64,000 nucleotides of DNA from Streptomyces paludis (GCF_003344965.1 NZ_CP031194.1:6138001-6202000); one strand, 5' to 3'. Shown: positions 50,816-59,881, counted from the stretch's first letter. Notes: generated by a model not told the origin, from the letters alone. Program-made: numbers and translations.

Positions 50816-52047
50816 GCATCGCGGTTGCTCCCCGGCACGCACGTCATACCGCCGGGCTGATGGGCAGCATCTACCTGCCGCGCACGGCGGACGCCCTCGC
50901 GTTCGCGATGTCCACCTACGGCATCCCGCTGCTGGTCCTGGCCACCACCCACTCCGCTGCGCTTACGGGCACCGCGTTCGTCCTGGAGTGGGTACCGAGA
51001 CTGGCGGCGTTCGGGTGGGCCGGATCGCTCGTCGACCGGCGAGGGGCGGCCATCGTCTTCCATCTCGCCTCACTGGGACGCGCGCTGGCCCTCGCCGCCG
51101 GCGCTGTCCTTCTCCACCTCCACCCATCCGGCACCGTGGCGAGCGTGACCGTCATGACGCTCGCGGCGGCCACCGGAGTGCTCACCGAGTTCAGTTACGT
51201 CGCGGCCGAGACCGCGGGCGCCGCCGCCGGCCGCCGGGCAGGCGTACGGGCTCACTGCGTCCAGGCCGCCCTGCTCGGCATCGACCAGACCGCGAGGCTG
51301 GCCGGCCCCGCGCTCACCGGACTGCTCCTGCTCGCCGGGCCACCGCCGACACTCGCCGTAACCACCCTGCTCTCCCTGCTCGCCGCGCTGCTCGCTCTGC
51401 GCACCCCACCCTCGCCCGTCGTCCCGGCCCGCGCACCCAAAGAGAGGCCCGGCGCAGGGCTCCTCACCGGGTGGCGCAGCATCCGCTCCCTTCCCGCGCT
51501 CGGCTGGCTCATCACCGGGCTGGCCCTCTCCAACCTCGCCACCGGGCTGCTCCAAGCAGCCGGCCCGGTGATCGTCGTCCAGCACTTCGGACAGTCCACC
51601 ACCGCTGTCGGCCTGGTCTGGTCCGCAGCCGCCGGAGCGACACTCCTCAGTGCCACGCTCTGCCGGTTCGCCCTTGACCACCTGGGCCTGTGGCCGGTCG
51701 GCGCCACCTGCGCGGCCCTCGCCTCGCTCGCCTGTTTCGCCGTCGCCCAAGCCCCCGACTACCTGCCCTACCTCGTTCTGGTCGCCATCCTCATGGCGGC
51801 CGACGGCGGCATGACCGTCGTCCTGCGCACCCTGCGCTCCCGCCTAATCCCCCAGGAGAAATTCGGCACCACCCTGTCGACGACCATCCTCATCCTCCTG
51901 CTGCCCTTCCCCGTCGCCGGCGTGCTCACCGCACTCACCCCGCCCGACGCGCTGAGCCACGTCATCACCGCCTGCGCCGCCCTGCAGGCCCTCGGCCTGC
52001 TCTACGCCTTCACCCGCCTGCGCACCGATCCCACCCTGCGCACCTGA
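50812..52047 (+). CDS. Major facilitator superfamily transporter
   Basis: The 411-residue protein starts at GTG 50812 and has about 12 membrane segments, among them LAFAMSTYGIPLLVLATTHS, LALAAGAVLLHLHPS, LAGPALTGLLLLAGPP, LGWLITGLALSNLATGLLQA and YLPYLVLVAILMAADGGMTV. The loop motif SLVDRRGAAIVFH is a typical MFS motif A variant (G-x-L-x-D-R-x-G-x-x). It is probably a drug/proton exporter. It is co-translated with two regulators, so its expression is likely controlled by them. The ATP-grasp gene downstream may make its substrate (inference). Confidence 0.85.
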   Translation: MSIAVAPRHARHTAGLMGSIYLPRTADALAFAMSTYGIPLLVLATTHSAALTGTAFVLEWVPRLAAFGWAGSLVDRRGAAIVFHLASLGRALALAAGAVLLHLHPSGTVASVTVMTLAAATGVLTEFSYVAAETAGAAAGRRAGVRAHCVQAALLGIDQTARLAGPALTGLLLLAGPPPTLAVTTLLSLLAALLALRTPPSPVVPARAPKERPGAGLLTGWRSIRSLPALGWLITGLALSNLATGLLQAAGPVIVVQHFGQSTTAVGLVWSAAAGATLLSATLCRFALDHLGLWPVGATCAALASLACFAVAQAPDYLPYLVLVAILMAADGGMTVVLRTLRSRLIPQEKFGTTLSTTILILLLPFPVAGVLTALTPPDALSHVITACAALQALGLLYAFTRLRTDPTLRT

Positions 52048-52085
52048 CTCCGGCGCGCACCCCGCCGCCGTCCCCGGTCCGAACT

Positions 52086-52199
52086 ATGCGCGCGGTCGCA
52101 CCATCACTGTTGGCGGAGCAATTCCACGCCTTCGACGGGCACAACCCGCACGCCTACCGCGCGCTGGAACGCCTCGCTGCCCGACCCCGAGCCGCCTGA
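52086..52199 (+). CDS. Small protein of 37 residues
   Basis: ATG 52086 opens a short frame (MRAVAPSLLAEQFHAFDGHN, then PHAYRALERLAARPRAA). The FDGHNPHAYRALERL segment looks like the N-terminus of a longer helical element protein, so this may be a truncated gene or a genuine small protein. There is no clear ribosome-binding site. It lies in the 200-bp gap between the MFS and ATP-grasp genes. Confidence 0.4.
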   Translation: MRAVAPSLLAEQFHAFDGHNPHAYRALERLAARPRAA

Positions 52200-52250
52200 G
52201 ACACCCTGCCGACCTCGTCCTGCCGTCCACAGATACGGAGTTCCCCCTTC

Positions 52251-53480
52251 TTGTCCGCCCGTCCTCTCATAGCCGTCGTTTCCCCCGGCGACGAGATCTA
52301 TCGCGGCTACTGCCTTGAGCAGGTGGCCGCCACGTACGACATCGTCCTGCTGACCGACGTCGAGCCGTCGTGGGAGACGCCGTTCATCGTCGACCACGCC
52401 GTCGTCGACCTGACCGACCCCGTAGCTCTGCTCGCCGGCGGCCGGGCCCTGGCCGAGCGCCACGACCTCGCCGGTGTGGTCACATGGGACGAGTGGCACC
52501 TCGTCCCCACCGCCCTCCTTGCCCACGCGCTCGGTCTGGCCTCCCCGTCCGTCGAAGCGATACGGGCCTGCCGCAACAAGTCCGTCGCGCGTACCCTCTT
52601 CGCCCGCCACGGCGTACCGTCGGCCGCCTCAATGAAGGCGCGGACCCTGCTGGAGGCCGGCCTTGCGACGATGACGCTGGGCTACCCCGCCGTCATCAAG
52701 CCCGCCGCCTTCGCCGGCAGCATCGGCGTGATCCGCGTCGACCAGCCCGAAGAACTGCCCACCGCGTTCGCGTTCGCCTCGGCCGGCGCGCACCGCAGCC
52801 GCGAGGACACCAGCGTCCTGGTCGAGGAATACCTCGACGGACCGGAAGTCTCCGTCGAGTGCGTCACCCACCACGGCGCGACCACCGCCGTCGCCGTGAC
52901 CCGCAAGCACCTGGGCCGCGCACCGTACTTCGACGAGACCGGACACACCGTCGATGCCACCGACCCGCTCCTGGCCCAGATCGCTCCGGCAGCCACTGCT
53001 GCGGTCAAGGCCCTGGGAATCACCGACGGCGTGCAGCACGTCGAACTGCGCCTCGTCGGTGGCAGGCCCCGGCTGATCGAGGTCAACGCACGCATCGGCG
53101 GCGACATGATCGGCCACCTCGTACGCCTCGCCACCGGCATCGACCTGCCGAAGGCCGCCGCCGACCTCGCCTGCGGCCGAGCACCCGACCTCGCCCCGAC
53201 CCGCAGCGGGGCCGCCGGCATCCGCATGCTCTACCCGGACGCCTCCGGCACCCTCACCGCACGGCACGTCAACCAGCCGTTCGCCGCCCACACCCCCTGG
53301 CTGCGGCAGGTTCAGTGGATCCGAGAGATCGGCGACCGGCTCCTCCTGCCCCCCGAAGGCGATCTGTTCACCGCCCGCGTCGGCTTCTGCATCGTCACCG
53401 GCCGCGACACCGCCGAGGTCGACGAACGTCTCAACACGGCCGCCGACGAAATCACCGTGACCACCCAGGCAGCCCGATGA
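52251..53480 (+). CDS. ATP-grasp ligase
   Basis: The 409-residue protein starts at TTG 52251 (tacggagttcccccttc upstream). It has the ATP-grasp order: a Rossmann-like N-domain (IAVVSPGDEIYRGYCLEQVA), NKSVARTLFARHGVPSAASM, the ATP lid (YPAVIKPAAFAGSIGV), VLVEEYLDGPEVSVECVTHH and the metal site IEVNARIGGDMIGHLV. It resembles the ATP-grasp_4 group that includes L-amino acid ligases and carboxylate-amine ligases in natural-product loci. The substrate is unknown. The MFS exporter upstream could carry a product. The stop overlaps the ATG of a DUF317 gene. Confidence 0.85.
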   Translation: MSARPLIAVVSPGDEIYRGYCLEQVAATYDIVLLTDVEPSWETPFIVDHAVVDLTDPVALLAGGRALAERHDLAGVVTWDEWHLVPTALLAHALGLASPSVEAIRACRNKSVARTLFARHGVPSAASMKARTLLEAGLATMTLGYPAVIKPAAFAGSIGVIRVDQPEELPTAFAFASAGAHRSREDTSVLVEEYLDGPEVSVECVTHHGATTAVAVTRKHLGRAPYFDETGHTVDATDPLLAQIAPAATAAVKALGITDGVQHVELRLVGGRPRLIEVNARIGGDMIGHLVRLATGIDLPKAAADLACGRAPDLAPTRSGAAGIRMLYPDASGTLTARHVNQPFAAHTPWLRQVQWIREIGDRLLLPPEGDLFTARVGFCIVTGRDTAEVDERLNTAADEITVTTQAAR

Positions 53481-54349
53481 ACGCCCAGCCCGACCCCCGC
53501 CACGACATCGACGGAGACGTCCACGTTTCCCCGAGCTACCTCGCCTCCACCACCGGGACCGGCGACCCCGCCCTTGCCCCACTCCTCGCCCTCGGCTGGA
53601 ACCTTCAGTGCGACGAGGACCCCAACGTATACGTGAGCGCTCCCGACCGGCGCGTACGCCTGGGCTACCTGCCCGAAGGCGAAGACGACGGGCTCTGGCG
53701 CATCAACGCCTACACGGACTCATTCGGCCCGCCGGCATGGGGAGTCTGTTTCAACGCCCGCGTCCCCAGCGAGTTCGTGACCGCGTTCACCACCGCCCTC
53801 GCCGCAGCGTACGAGCAGGGGCCTGATGTCTATCTCGCCAGGCCAGTCCCAGGGCAGGGCGAGCGCGACCCGTTCCTCCCCCTCGTGCCTCTCCTGAAGC
53901 AGGGGTGGGAATTCGACCGCCCGCGCCGGGGCGTCTTCGCGGCCCAGGCACCGGACGGGCTCGCCGGCTTGGAGTTCGCCACCGGGGACCTCGATCCGGC
54001 AGCCGAGCTGACGACGCGTGACGCCCGCTGGCAGCTATGGGCGGGCAAGTCCGTCGACCGGCCCGTCTGGTACGCCACCGCCAGCACCGGCACCCCCATC
54101 GCCCTGCTCACGGCCGTCACCCAGCGCGTTGCTGATCCGGCTCCACTGCCCCGGTGGCGACAGGACACCGTCAGCTACATCAAGGGCATGGCCCAGCTCA
54201 CCCCGATCCCTCCGCCAAGCCCGCCGACCCCCACCCCGCTCGACGTGCAGCGGGCCGTCGCGTCCCGCCGCCCGGCCGGGCTCCCCGCTGTCAGCGTCCC
54301 GCGCTGGAGCACCACCAGCCGACCGGCCCTGCCCAGCCCACGCCGGTAG
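53477..54349 (+). CDS. DUF317 protein
   Basis: A 290-residue protein from ATG 53477, overlapping the ATP-grasp stop (ATGA). DUF317 landmarks include VHVSPSYLASTTGTGDPALA, NARVPSEFVTAFTTALAAAY and, in the second unit, WYATASTGTPIALLTAVTQR. The tail is Pro/Arg-rich. It is more diverged from the left-arm copies than those are from each other. It belongs to the right-arm transcript. Confidence 0.8.
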   Translation: MNAQPDPRHDIDGDVHVSPSYLASTTGTGDPALAPLLALGWNLQCDEDPNVYVSAPDRRVRLGYLPEGEDDGLWRINAYTDSFGPPAWGVCFNARVPSEFVTAFTTALAAAYEQGPDVYLARPVPGQGERDPFLPLVPLLKQGWEFDRPRRGVFAAQAPDGLAGLEFATGDLDPAAELTTRDARWQLWAGKSVDRPVWYATASTGTPIALLTAVTQRVADPAPLPRWRQDTVSYIKGMAQLTPIPPPSPPTPTPLDVQRAVASRRPAGLPAVSVPRWSTTSRPALPSPRR

Positions 54350-54378
54350 GACCAGCCCGACCTCGACCGGAGAGTCTC

Positions 54379-54863
54379 TTGTCCCTGCGGGCCGCCGAGT
54401 TCTTCACCGAAATGTGCCTCCCCTTCCACGCTCACACCGTCGTGGGCAACACCTACTTCGCCGTCCCCCTGGCGAACCGCTGCGGCTCCGGATCGATCTC
54501 ACCGGCACCATCCACGCCGACACCTACGGAGGGCTGCGGGTGGCGGCCGTTCACCCAGAACGCGGCGAGATCGACGCGGTGGCGCTCGGCTTCGTGGATC
54601 ACGGAACTTTCCACCGCCGCGACGAAGCTGCCAACACCCGTCCGAACACGAAGCAGTACGGCACCTTCAGCAATCACCACCGTCCCGGCCGAACCCCGTG
54701 GGACGGAGCCGTCACCACCGGACTGCGCGACGCCATCGAGCAGTACACCGCCGTCTGGTTCCCCGGAGCCTGGGCCCAGGCCGCGCCCAGGCGTACGGCC
54801 GGCCGCACCCCGCGAAGCACTCCCGCCCCGCCAGCCACCCCCGCCGGAGCCCGCACCCGCTGA
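54379..54863 (+). pseudogene. Element gene with one frameshift
   Basis: The frame from TTG 54379 reads LSLRAAEFFTEMCLPFHAHT and VVGNTYFAVPLANR, then near 54480 must shift by one base to continue as LRLRIDLTGTIHADTYGGLR, VAAVHPERGEIDAVALGFVD and YTAVWFPGAWAQ, ending at 54863. Each part is protein-like and neither is complete alone. The intact gene would encode about 160 residues. Function unknown. It could be real decay or an assembly indel. Confidence 0.6.
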
Positions 54864-54929
54864 GCCCTCGTACCGATCCCCGCGCACCGCAGTTCCGCGC
54901 AACCTTCCCGGCAGGAGTCCCTCCTCACA

Positions 54930-55727
54930 TTGCCCGACCCGCGCCCCGACCCCTTCAAGGACCTCGACCCTGCCCAGACCGTGAAGGTCCTCCCACGTCA
55001 CCTCGCCGGCCCCGGCCACACGGACCCTCAGACGATCTGGCCTTTCCCGTTCGACCAGGACTGGACGCTGCACCAGCCTGGCGAAGGAGCCGCCTACGCC
55101 ACCAGCCCATGCCTTCGGCTGTGGACCCGCTTCCTCCCAAACAGCGGCACACGAGGCAAGGGGATGTGGACCATCGGCGCGAACCGCGCCCCGTTCGGCG
55201 AGACAGCCTGGCGAATCACCTTCGACGCCACAACGCCCGCCGAACTCCTGCACGACGTCCACACCGAGTTGCTCGACCTTTACCTCGAAGACCGCCACAG
55301 CGACCGGGACCACCTCTTCGAGGACGCAACAGCCCCGCACGAGGTGTACACGCCGCTCCTCGCCCGCGGCTGGAGCCACAGCATCAAAACCGACGGCACG
55401 CTGACCTTCCACGCACCGGAGGGCGAGGGCACCGTACGACACCGGTACGCCACCACCGGTTCCGACGGTCCGACCTGGCGGGCCTGGGCCGGCGACTCGC
55501 GCGAGCCGCTGTGGCAGGCCCGCTTCTCCTCCGGCGTACCCACCACACTCGCAGCGGCCCTCACCGCCTCGCTGGTCTCGAACGAGCCGCTGCACCGCGC
55601 CGTCGAGGACATCCCCTTCCTTACTCGCCACCACCTCTACGTCGCACCCGCTGCGGCCAAGCAGCCGCTTACCAATTCGGCGCCTGCTCTGCCGCCCGCG
55701 ACGCGCGCCGTCGGCCGCACTCGCTGA
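54930..55727 (+). CDS. DUF317 protein
   Basis: A 265-residue protein from TTG 54930, with ggcaggagtccctcc upstream. It reads KVLPRHLAGPGHTDPQTIWP, DATTPAELLHDVHTELLDLY and, in the second unit, ARFSSGVPTTLAAALTASLV. The family tail (ATRAVGRTR) resembles the tail of the 46686 gene product. It is the seventh DUF317 gene or fragment in the window. Confidence 0.82.
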   Translation: MPDPRPDPFKDLDPAQTVKVLPRHLAGPGHTDPQTIWPFPFDQDWTLHQPGEGAAYATSPCLRLWTRFLPNSGTRGKGMWTIGANRAPFGETAWRITFDATTPAELLHDVHTELLDLYLEDRHSDRDHLFEDATAPHEVYTPLLARGWSHSIKTDGTLTFHAPEGEGTVRHRYATTGSDGPTWRAWAGDSREPLWQARFSSGVPTTLAAALTASLVSNEPLHRAVEDIPFLTRHHLYVAPAAAKQPLTNSAPALPPATRAVGRTR

Positions 55728-55761
55728 CCTTCTCCCTTCTGATCAAGGAATCCTCTCTCTC

Positions 55762-56784
55762 GTGCACGCACGTCTCGTCCGATCCGTCGCCATCGCCGTC
55801 GCGGCGGCCGGCCCCCTCACCTGGGCGCCGGCCGCGAGCGCCCAGACCCCCGAACCGACACCCTCCGCCGCCCCGGCCGAGACACCAGCCCCGGACACGG
55901 GCAGCGTCGAGATCACCACGAAGGACACCGCCGGGGACGTCCTCCCCGGCGCCACGTTCCTGCTGCTCGACTCCGCTGGCCAAGAAGCCGGACGAGGGAA
56001 GACCGACGCACAGGGGAAGCTGAGCTTTGCCGACCTCGCCCCCGGGGTCTACCGGCTCAAGGAGACGGCCTCCGGCAGCCCGCTCCACGAAGTCGCCGCC
56101 GACTAGGACGTCATCGTCACCCCGGGCGCGACCACGCGACTGACCATCACCGACCCGTTCAAGGTTGCCAAGGTCCTCCTGCAGGCCAAAGACGACAAGA
56201 ACGGGAAGCTCCTGCCCGGCGCGACCGTGAACTTCGGGACCGGCACCACAACGCTCCTCACCCTGACCACCGGAACCAACGGCACGGCCTCCGGGGAACT
56301 GTCGGTGTCGAGCCGGAAGACGCAGTTCTGGGCCAAGGAGATCAAGGCCCCCGCCGGCTACGACCTCTACAAGCCGACCAAGACGTTCACCGCAAACCCC
56401 GGCGCCCCGGTCACCGTGACCGTCACCAACGCCAAGACCGCCACCGCCCCGAAGCCCGACTCCTCGGACGCGCCGACGTATAGGCCAAGCCGTAACCCGT
56501 CCACCCCCGCGGATAAGCCGGGCAGCGGCACAGGAGGGGCCAAGCCCTCACCACAGGGCACAACCGACACGCCGACTGCCGACTCGCCCTCCGCCGCCGC
56601 GACCCCGGTCCGCGCCGTCACACCGACGGCCCCCGCAGGCTCCCTCGCCCACACCGGAGCCGACGCCACACCGTGGCTGATCGGCGGCGCCGTAGCGTTG
56701 ATCGCCGCAGGCGGAGGCGCATTCGCCCTTGCGCGCCGCACCCGCCCGGACAAGGCCACCGACGACGGCAACACCGGGAACTGA
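55762..56784 (+). pseudogene. Sortase-type surface protein with SpaA-like domains, interrupted by an in-frame amber codon
   Basis: One frame from GTG 55762 to 56784 encodes a signal peptide (LVRSVAIAVAAAGPLTWAPA) and two prealbumin-like repeats of the SpaA/Cna-B type. The first is VEITTKDTAGDVLPGATFLL ... YRLKETASG; the second is VLLQAKDDKNGKLLPGATVN ... FWAKEIKAPAGY. A Thr/Pro stalk follows, then a wall-sorting signal LAHTG with a hydrophobic segment and basic tail (ALIAAGGGAFALARRTR). LAxTG is the class E sortase motif in Streptomyces. A TAG at 56104-56106 cuts the frame between the two domains. Without suppression only a secreted fragment of 114 residues is made. Confidence 0.8.
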
Positions 56785-57204
56785 CCTCACCTGCCTGACG
56801 GCGCAAGCCCCTGGAGTTCACAGGACTCCAGGGGCTTCGTCGTAAGCGAATTCGGTATGGGCGAGTGTCCTGGTGTAGCGATGGTCTTACTCAATAGGCC
56901 CGAAAGATCGTGGCCAGAAGCTGCTCTGCCCGCGCCCTGACCTGCCGTTCAGGGTGCGACAACGCTACTGCGGATAGCACGTGCCGTCCGGGTATCCGTC
57001 CGGGTATCGGTCGGCCTTCCCGATATGGGGATGCTCGGCTCGTGCTGGTGGGGCCAACGGTGCGCGTGCCGGACCGAGGCGCGTGACGGCTGAGCGCGGT
57101 GATGCGGGGCAGTGCTGGTGGCGGTGGGTGAGCGGCCCGGCGCGGAACTGCACTTGAGGGGGCGGGTGGTGCTGCAAATGGGGGGCTGACGCCGATTGGG
57201 AACG
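56785..57204. other. Intergenic region at the right edge of the element
   Basis: Besides the terminator at 56805-56837, no gene is convincing. A short direct repeat (ccgtccgggtat, twice near 56987-57010) and a GC shift are the only features. The junction of the conjugative region with the chromosomal-type ars genes probably lies here. No tRNA or clear attachment site is visible. Confidence 0.4.
56805..56837 (+). terminator. Strong rho-independent-type terminator ending the right arm
   Basis: The arms aagcccctggagt (56805-56817) and actccaggggctt (56825-56837) form a perfect 13-bp stem with a 7-base loop, 20 bp past the stop of the surface-protein gene. No long T run follows, which is usual for Streptomyces. 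Confidence 0.85.
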
Positions 57205-58599
57205 TCAGTTACTGACCGTCGTGGCTTCGGCGGAGTTCGTGACGAGGCCCGGTGCTGTCGTGCTGAGCTGTACCACTTCCGGTTGCGACGCGGTGCAGCA
57301 GCTTCCGGTGTCGGCCGGGGCCGCGCCGAGGTCATCGAAGAGTCCGGCCCCGCCGCAGACTCCGGTCTCGGGGAGCGTGAGTTCCACGCGGTCGGCGGCT
57401 TCGACGTCGCCCGCCAAGGCCGCGACGACGGAGCGGACCTGCTCGTAGCCGGTCATGGCGAGGAAGGTCGGTGCGCGGCCGTAGGACTTCATGCCGACGA
57501 GATAGATCCCGGGCTCCGGGTGGGAGAGTTCGCGGTGGCCGTGCGGATAGACGGTTCCGCAGGAGTGTTGGTTGGGGTCGATCAGCGGGGCCAGGGCGGC
57601 CGGGGCCTGGATCCGCTCGTCCAGGCTGAGGCGGAGTTCGTCGAGGAAGGCGAGGTCGGGGCGGAAGCCGGTCAGCACGATGACCTCGTCGACCGGGTCC
57701 AGACGGCGACCGTCCTCGCCGACGAGCACGACGCCGCCTTCGGGAGTGCGCTCGATCGCCTCCGTACGGAACCCGGTGACCGCCTCCGCGTGCCCCCTGT
57801 CGACGGCGGCCTTCGCAGCCAGCCCCAGCGCACCGCGCTCGGGGAGCTGGTCCGCCTCCCCGCCTCCGAAGGTGGAGCCCGAGATGGTCCGGCGCAGGAT
57901 CCATACGCTCTTCGTGCCCGCGCCGTCGCCGGATCCGGCCAGCCGGGCCAGCTGGGCGAGTGCGGTGAAGGCGGAGGCCCCGGAGCCGATGACGGCGGTG
58001 CGACGGCCCGCGTACCGGGCGCGGACGGCCGGGGAGCCGAGGTCGGGTACGCGGTAGGCGATTCGGTCGGCGGCGGCCTTCTCACCGAGCGCCGGCAGAC
58101 CGGAGGCACCGGCCGGGCTCGGCGTACCCCAGGTGCCGGAGGCATCGATGACGGCGCGCGCCGTCACCCGGTCCTCGCGGCCGTCGGCGTGGGTGAAGTG
58201 CACGACGAACGGCTGCCGGTCCCGGTCGGCGTCCACGATCCGGTCGCGCCCGGCGCGCGAGACGCCGGTGACCCGGGTGCCGAGGTGGACCCGGTCGCCC
58301 AGTACGTCGGCCAAGGGCTTGAGGTACTGCTCGGCCCAGTCCCCGCCCGAGGGGTACGCCGTCGGGTCGGGCCGGGTCCAGCCGGTGGGGGCCAGGAGCT
58401 TCTCGGCGGCCGGGTCCAGGATCTCTCCCCAGGGCGAGAACAGGCGTACGTGCGCCCATTCCCGTACGGTGCTGCCAGCGGCGGATCCGGCTTCCAGGAC
58501 GAGGGGGACGAGGCCACGCTCGACGAGGTGGGCCGCTGCGGCGAGACCGGTCGGGCCTGCCCCGATCACGACGACCGGAAGATGCGCGGTGGTGGTCAT
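57205..58599 (-). CDS. Flavin-dependent monooxygenase/oxidoreductase of the ars cluster (ArsO-like)
   Basis: From ATG 58599 the protein has 464 residues. It has the FAD-binding motif VVVIGAGPTGLAAAAHLVER at the N-terminus, a second nucleotide site (RRTAVIGSGASAFTALAQLA, about residue 210), and the FMO-like ending LVGMKSYGRAPTFLAMTGYE. The last 50 residues carry Cys pairs (GVCGGAGLF and GSCCTAS) that could bind arsenite. Flavoproteins named ArsO sit beside acr3/arsC in Streptomyces plasmids, and the order here matches. The natural substrate is not established. The start follows the region with an inverted repeat operator candidate. Confidence 0.8.
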   Translation of the reverse strand: MTTTAHLPVVVIGAGPTGLAAAAHLVERGLVPLVLEAGSAAGSTVREWAHVRLFSPWGEILDPAAEKLLAPTGWTRPDPTAYPSGGDWAEQYLKPLADVLGDRVHLGTRVTGVSRAGRDRIVDADRDRQPFVVHFTHADGREDRVTARAVIDASGTWGTPSPAGASGLPALGEKAAADRIAYRVPDLGSPAVRARYAGRRTAVIGSGASAFTALAQLARLAGSGDGAGTKSVWILRRTISGSTFGGGEADQLPERGALGLAAKAAVDRGHAEAVTGFRTEAIERTPEGGVVLVGEDGRRLDPVDEVIVLTGFRPDLAFLDELRLSLDERIQAPAALAPLIDPNQHSCGTVYPHGHRELSHPEPGIYLVGMKSYGRAPTFLAMTGYEQVRSVVAALAGDVEAADRVELTLPETGVCGGAGLFDDLGAAPADTGSCCTASQPEVVQLSTTAPGLVTNSAEATTVSN

Positions 58600-58653
58600 G
58601 GCGTGATGCCCTCCGTGGAAAGGCGGCAGATCCGGCCGCTGGTTCGATGTTTC

Positions 58654-58711
58654 TCTATGTTTGCAGCCTGCCACTTGTTTAGGGGGTGGTCAACATAGAT
58701 GGATGTCGAAT
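58654..58711 (-). promoter_or_regulatory. Promoter and inverted-repeat operator of the flavoprotein gene
   Basis: On the minus strand a TTGACC (complement of 58688-58693) stands about 17 bp from a weak -10. It is flanked by inverted copies of tctatgtt (58654-58661) and aacataga (58692-58699), both extended outward by a ttcga element. The arrangement fits a repressor such as ArsR covering the promoter. Confidence 0.5.
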
Positions 58712-58721
58712 TAATGGTCGA

Positions 58722-58753
58722 AGGGCACCTGCTCCCCACGGATCAGGTGCCCT
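58722..58753 (-). terminator. Terminator after acr3
   Basis: The arms gggcacctg (58723-58731) and caggtgccc (58744-58752), extended by one A-T pair, form a 10-bp stem with a 12-base loop. It lies 10 bp beyond the stop of acr3 and before the promoter of the flavoprotein gene, so the two are separately transcribed. Confidence 0.75.
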
Positions 58754-58762
58754 GGGGGTGCG

Positions 58763-59881
58763 TCAGCCGGGTGCGGCCGGTGTCGGGTTGGGCGTCGGCG
58801 CGAAGGTGGTGCGCAGCCTGAGGGCGACGTGGACCAGGCAGATCAGTACGGGCACTTCGATGAGCGGGCCGATGACTCCGGAGAGCGCTTGCCCGGAGGT
58901 GACGCCGAACGTCGCGATCGCCACGGCGATGGCCAGCTCGAAGTTGTTGCCGGCGGCGGTGAATGCGAGCGTGGTGGTGCGGTCGTACGGGAGGCCGAGG
59001 CCCTTGCCGAGGAAGAAGCTCCCGAAGAACATGAGGGCGAAGTAGAGCAGGAGCGGCAGGGCGATCCGTGCGACGGCGAGCGGCTCCGAGGTGATCGTCC
59101 TTCCCTGGAGCGCGAAGAGGACGACGATCGTGAACAGCAGTCCGTACAGCGCCCACGGCCCGATCCGGGGCAGGAGCTTCGTCTCGTAGTCCGCTCGGCC
59201 CATCTTCCGCTCGCCGATGAAACGGGTGAGGAACCCCGCCAGTAGGGGGATGCCGAGGAACACGAGCACGTTCAGCGCGACATGCCCGACGGGCACGTCC
59301 AGGCCCTGGCCGTCGCCGAGGTTCAGCCACCGGGGCAGTAGGTCCAGGTAGAGCCAGCCGAGCAGGCCGAACGCCAGTACCTGGAAGAGGGAGTTGAGGG
59401 CGACAAGTACGGCCGCCGCCTCGCGGTCGCCGCAGGCCAGGTCGTTCCAGATCATCACCATGGCGATGCAGCGGGCCAGGCCGACGATGATCAGGCCGGT
59501 GCGGTATTCCGGCAGGTCCGGCAGGAAGAACCACGCGAGGGCGAACATCAACGCCGGGCCCGCGACCCAGTTGGCGACCAGTGAGGAGATCAGCAGGCGG
59601 CGGTCGCCGGTCACCTGGTCGAGCCGGTCGTAGCGGACCTTCGCCAGGACCGGATACATCATGACCAGCAGACCGAGCGCGATGGGCAGGGAGATGCCGC
59701 CGATCTCGGTCTTCGCGAGCGCGTCGTCCATGCCGGGGACGAGTCGCCCCAGGCCCAGGCCGACGGCCATCGCGATGAGGATCCACGCCGCGAGGTAGCG
59801 GTCGAGGGTGGAGAGCTTCCGGGCCACCGGCCCGGCCCCGGAGGGGGTGGCGCTTGCATCAGGATCGACTGAGGTCAGCAT
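58763..59881 (-). CDS. acr3: Acr3-type arsenite efflux permease
   Basis: The 372-residue protein is a ten-segment permease of the ACR3/BART type. Family landmarks include MMYPVLAKVRYD, the Cys-containing VGLARCIAMVMIWNDLACGD (the conserved catalytic-type Cys) and LAFTAAGNNFELAIAVAIAT. It exports arsenite using the membrane potential. The start ATG 59881 is divergent from arsC. A possible operator (atgtg...cacat) covers the start. All membrane segments are intact. Confidence 0.92.
   Translation of the reverse strand: MLTSVDPDASATPSGAGPVARKLSTLDRYLAAWILIAMAVGLGLGRLVPGMDDALAKTEIGGISLPIALGLLVMMYPVLAKVRYDRLDQVTGDRRLLISSLVANWVAGPALMFALAWFFLPDLPEYRTGLIIVGLARCIAMVMIWNDLACGDREAAAVLVALNSLFQVLAFGLLGWLYLDLLPRWLNLGDGQGLDVPVGHVALNVLVFLGIPLLAGFLTRFIGERKMGRADYETKLLPRIGPWALYGLLFTIVVLFALQGRTITSEPLAVARIALPLLLYFALMFFGSFFLGKGLGLPYDRTTTLAFTAAGNNFELAIAVAIATFGVTSGQALSGVIGPLIEVPVLICLVHVALRLRTTFAPTPNPTPAAPG

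Noticed and set aside
56785..57204. tRNA or attachment site at the right edge of the element
   Set aside because: No cloverleaf or T-loop consensus was found, and the 33-bp inverted repeat here is a terminator-type hairpin.
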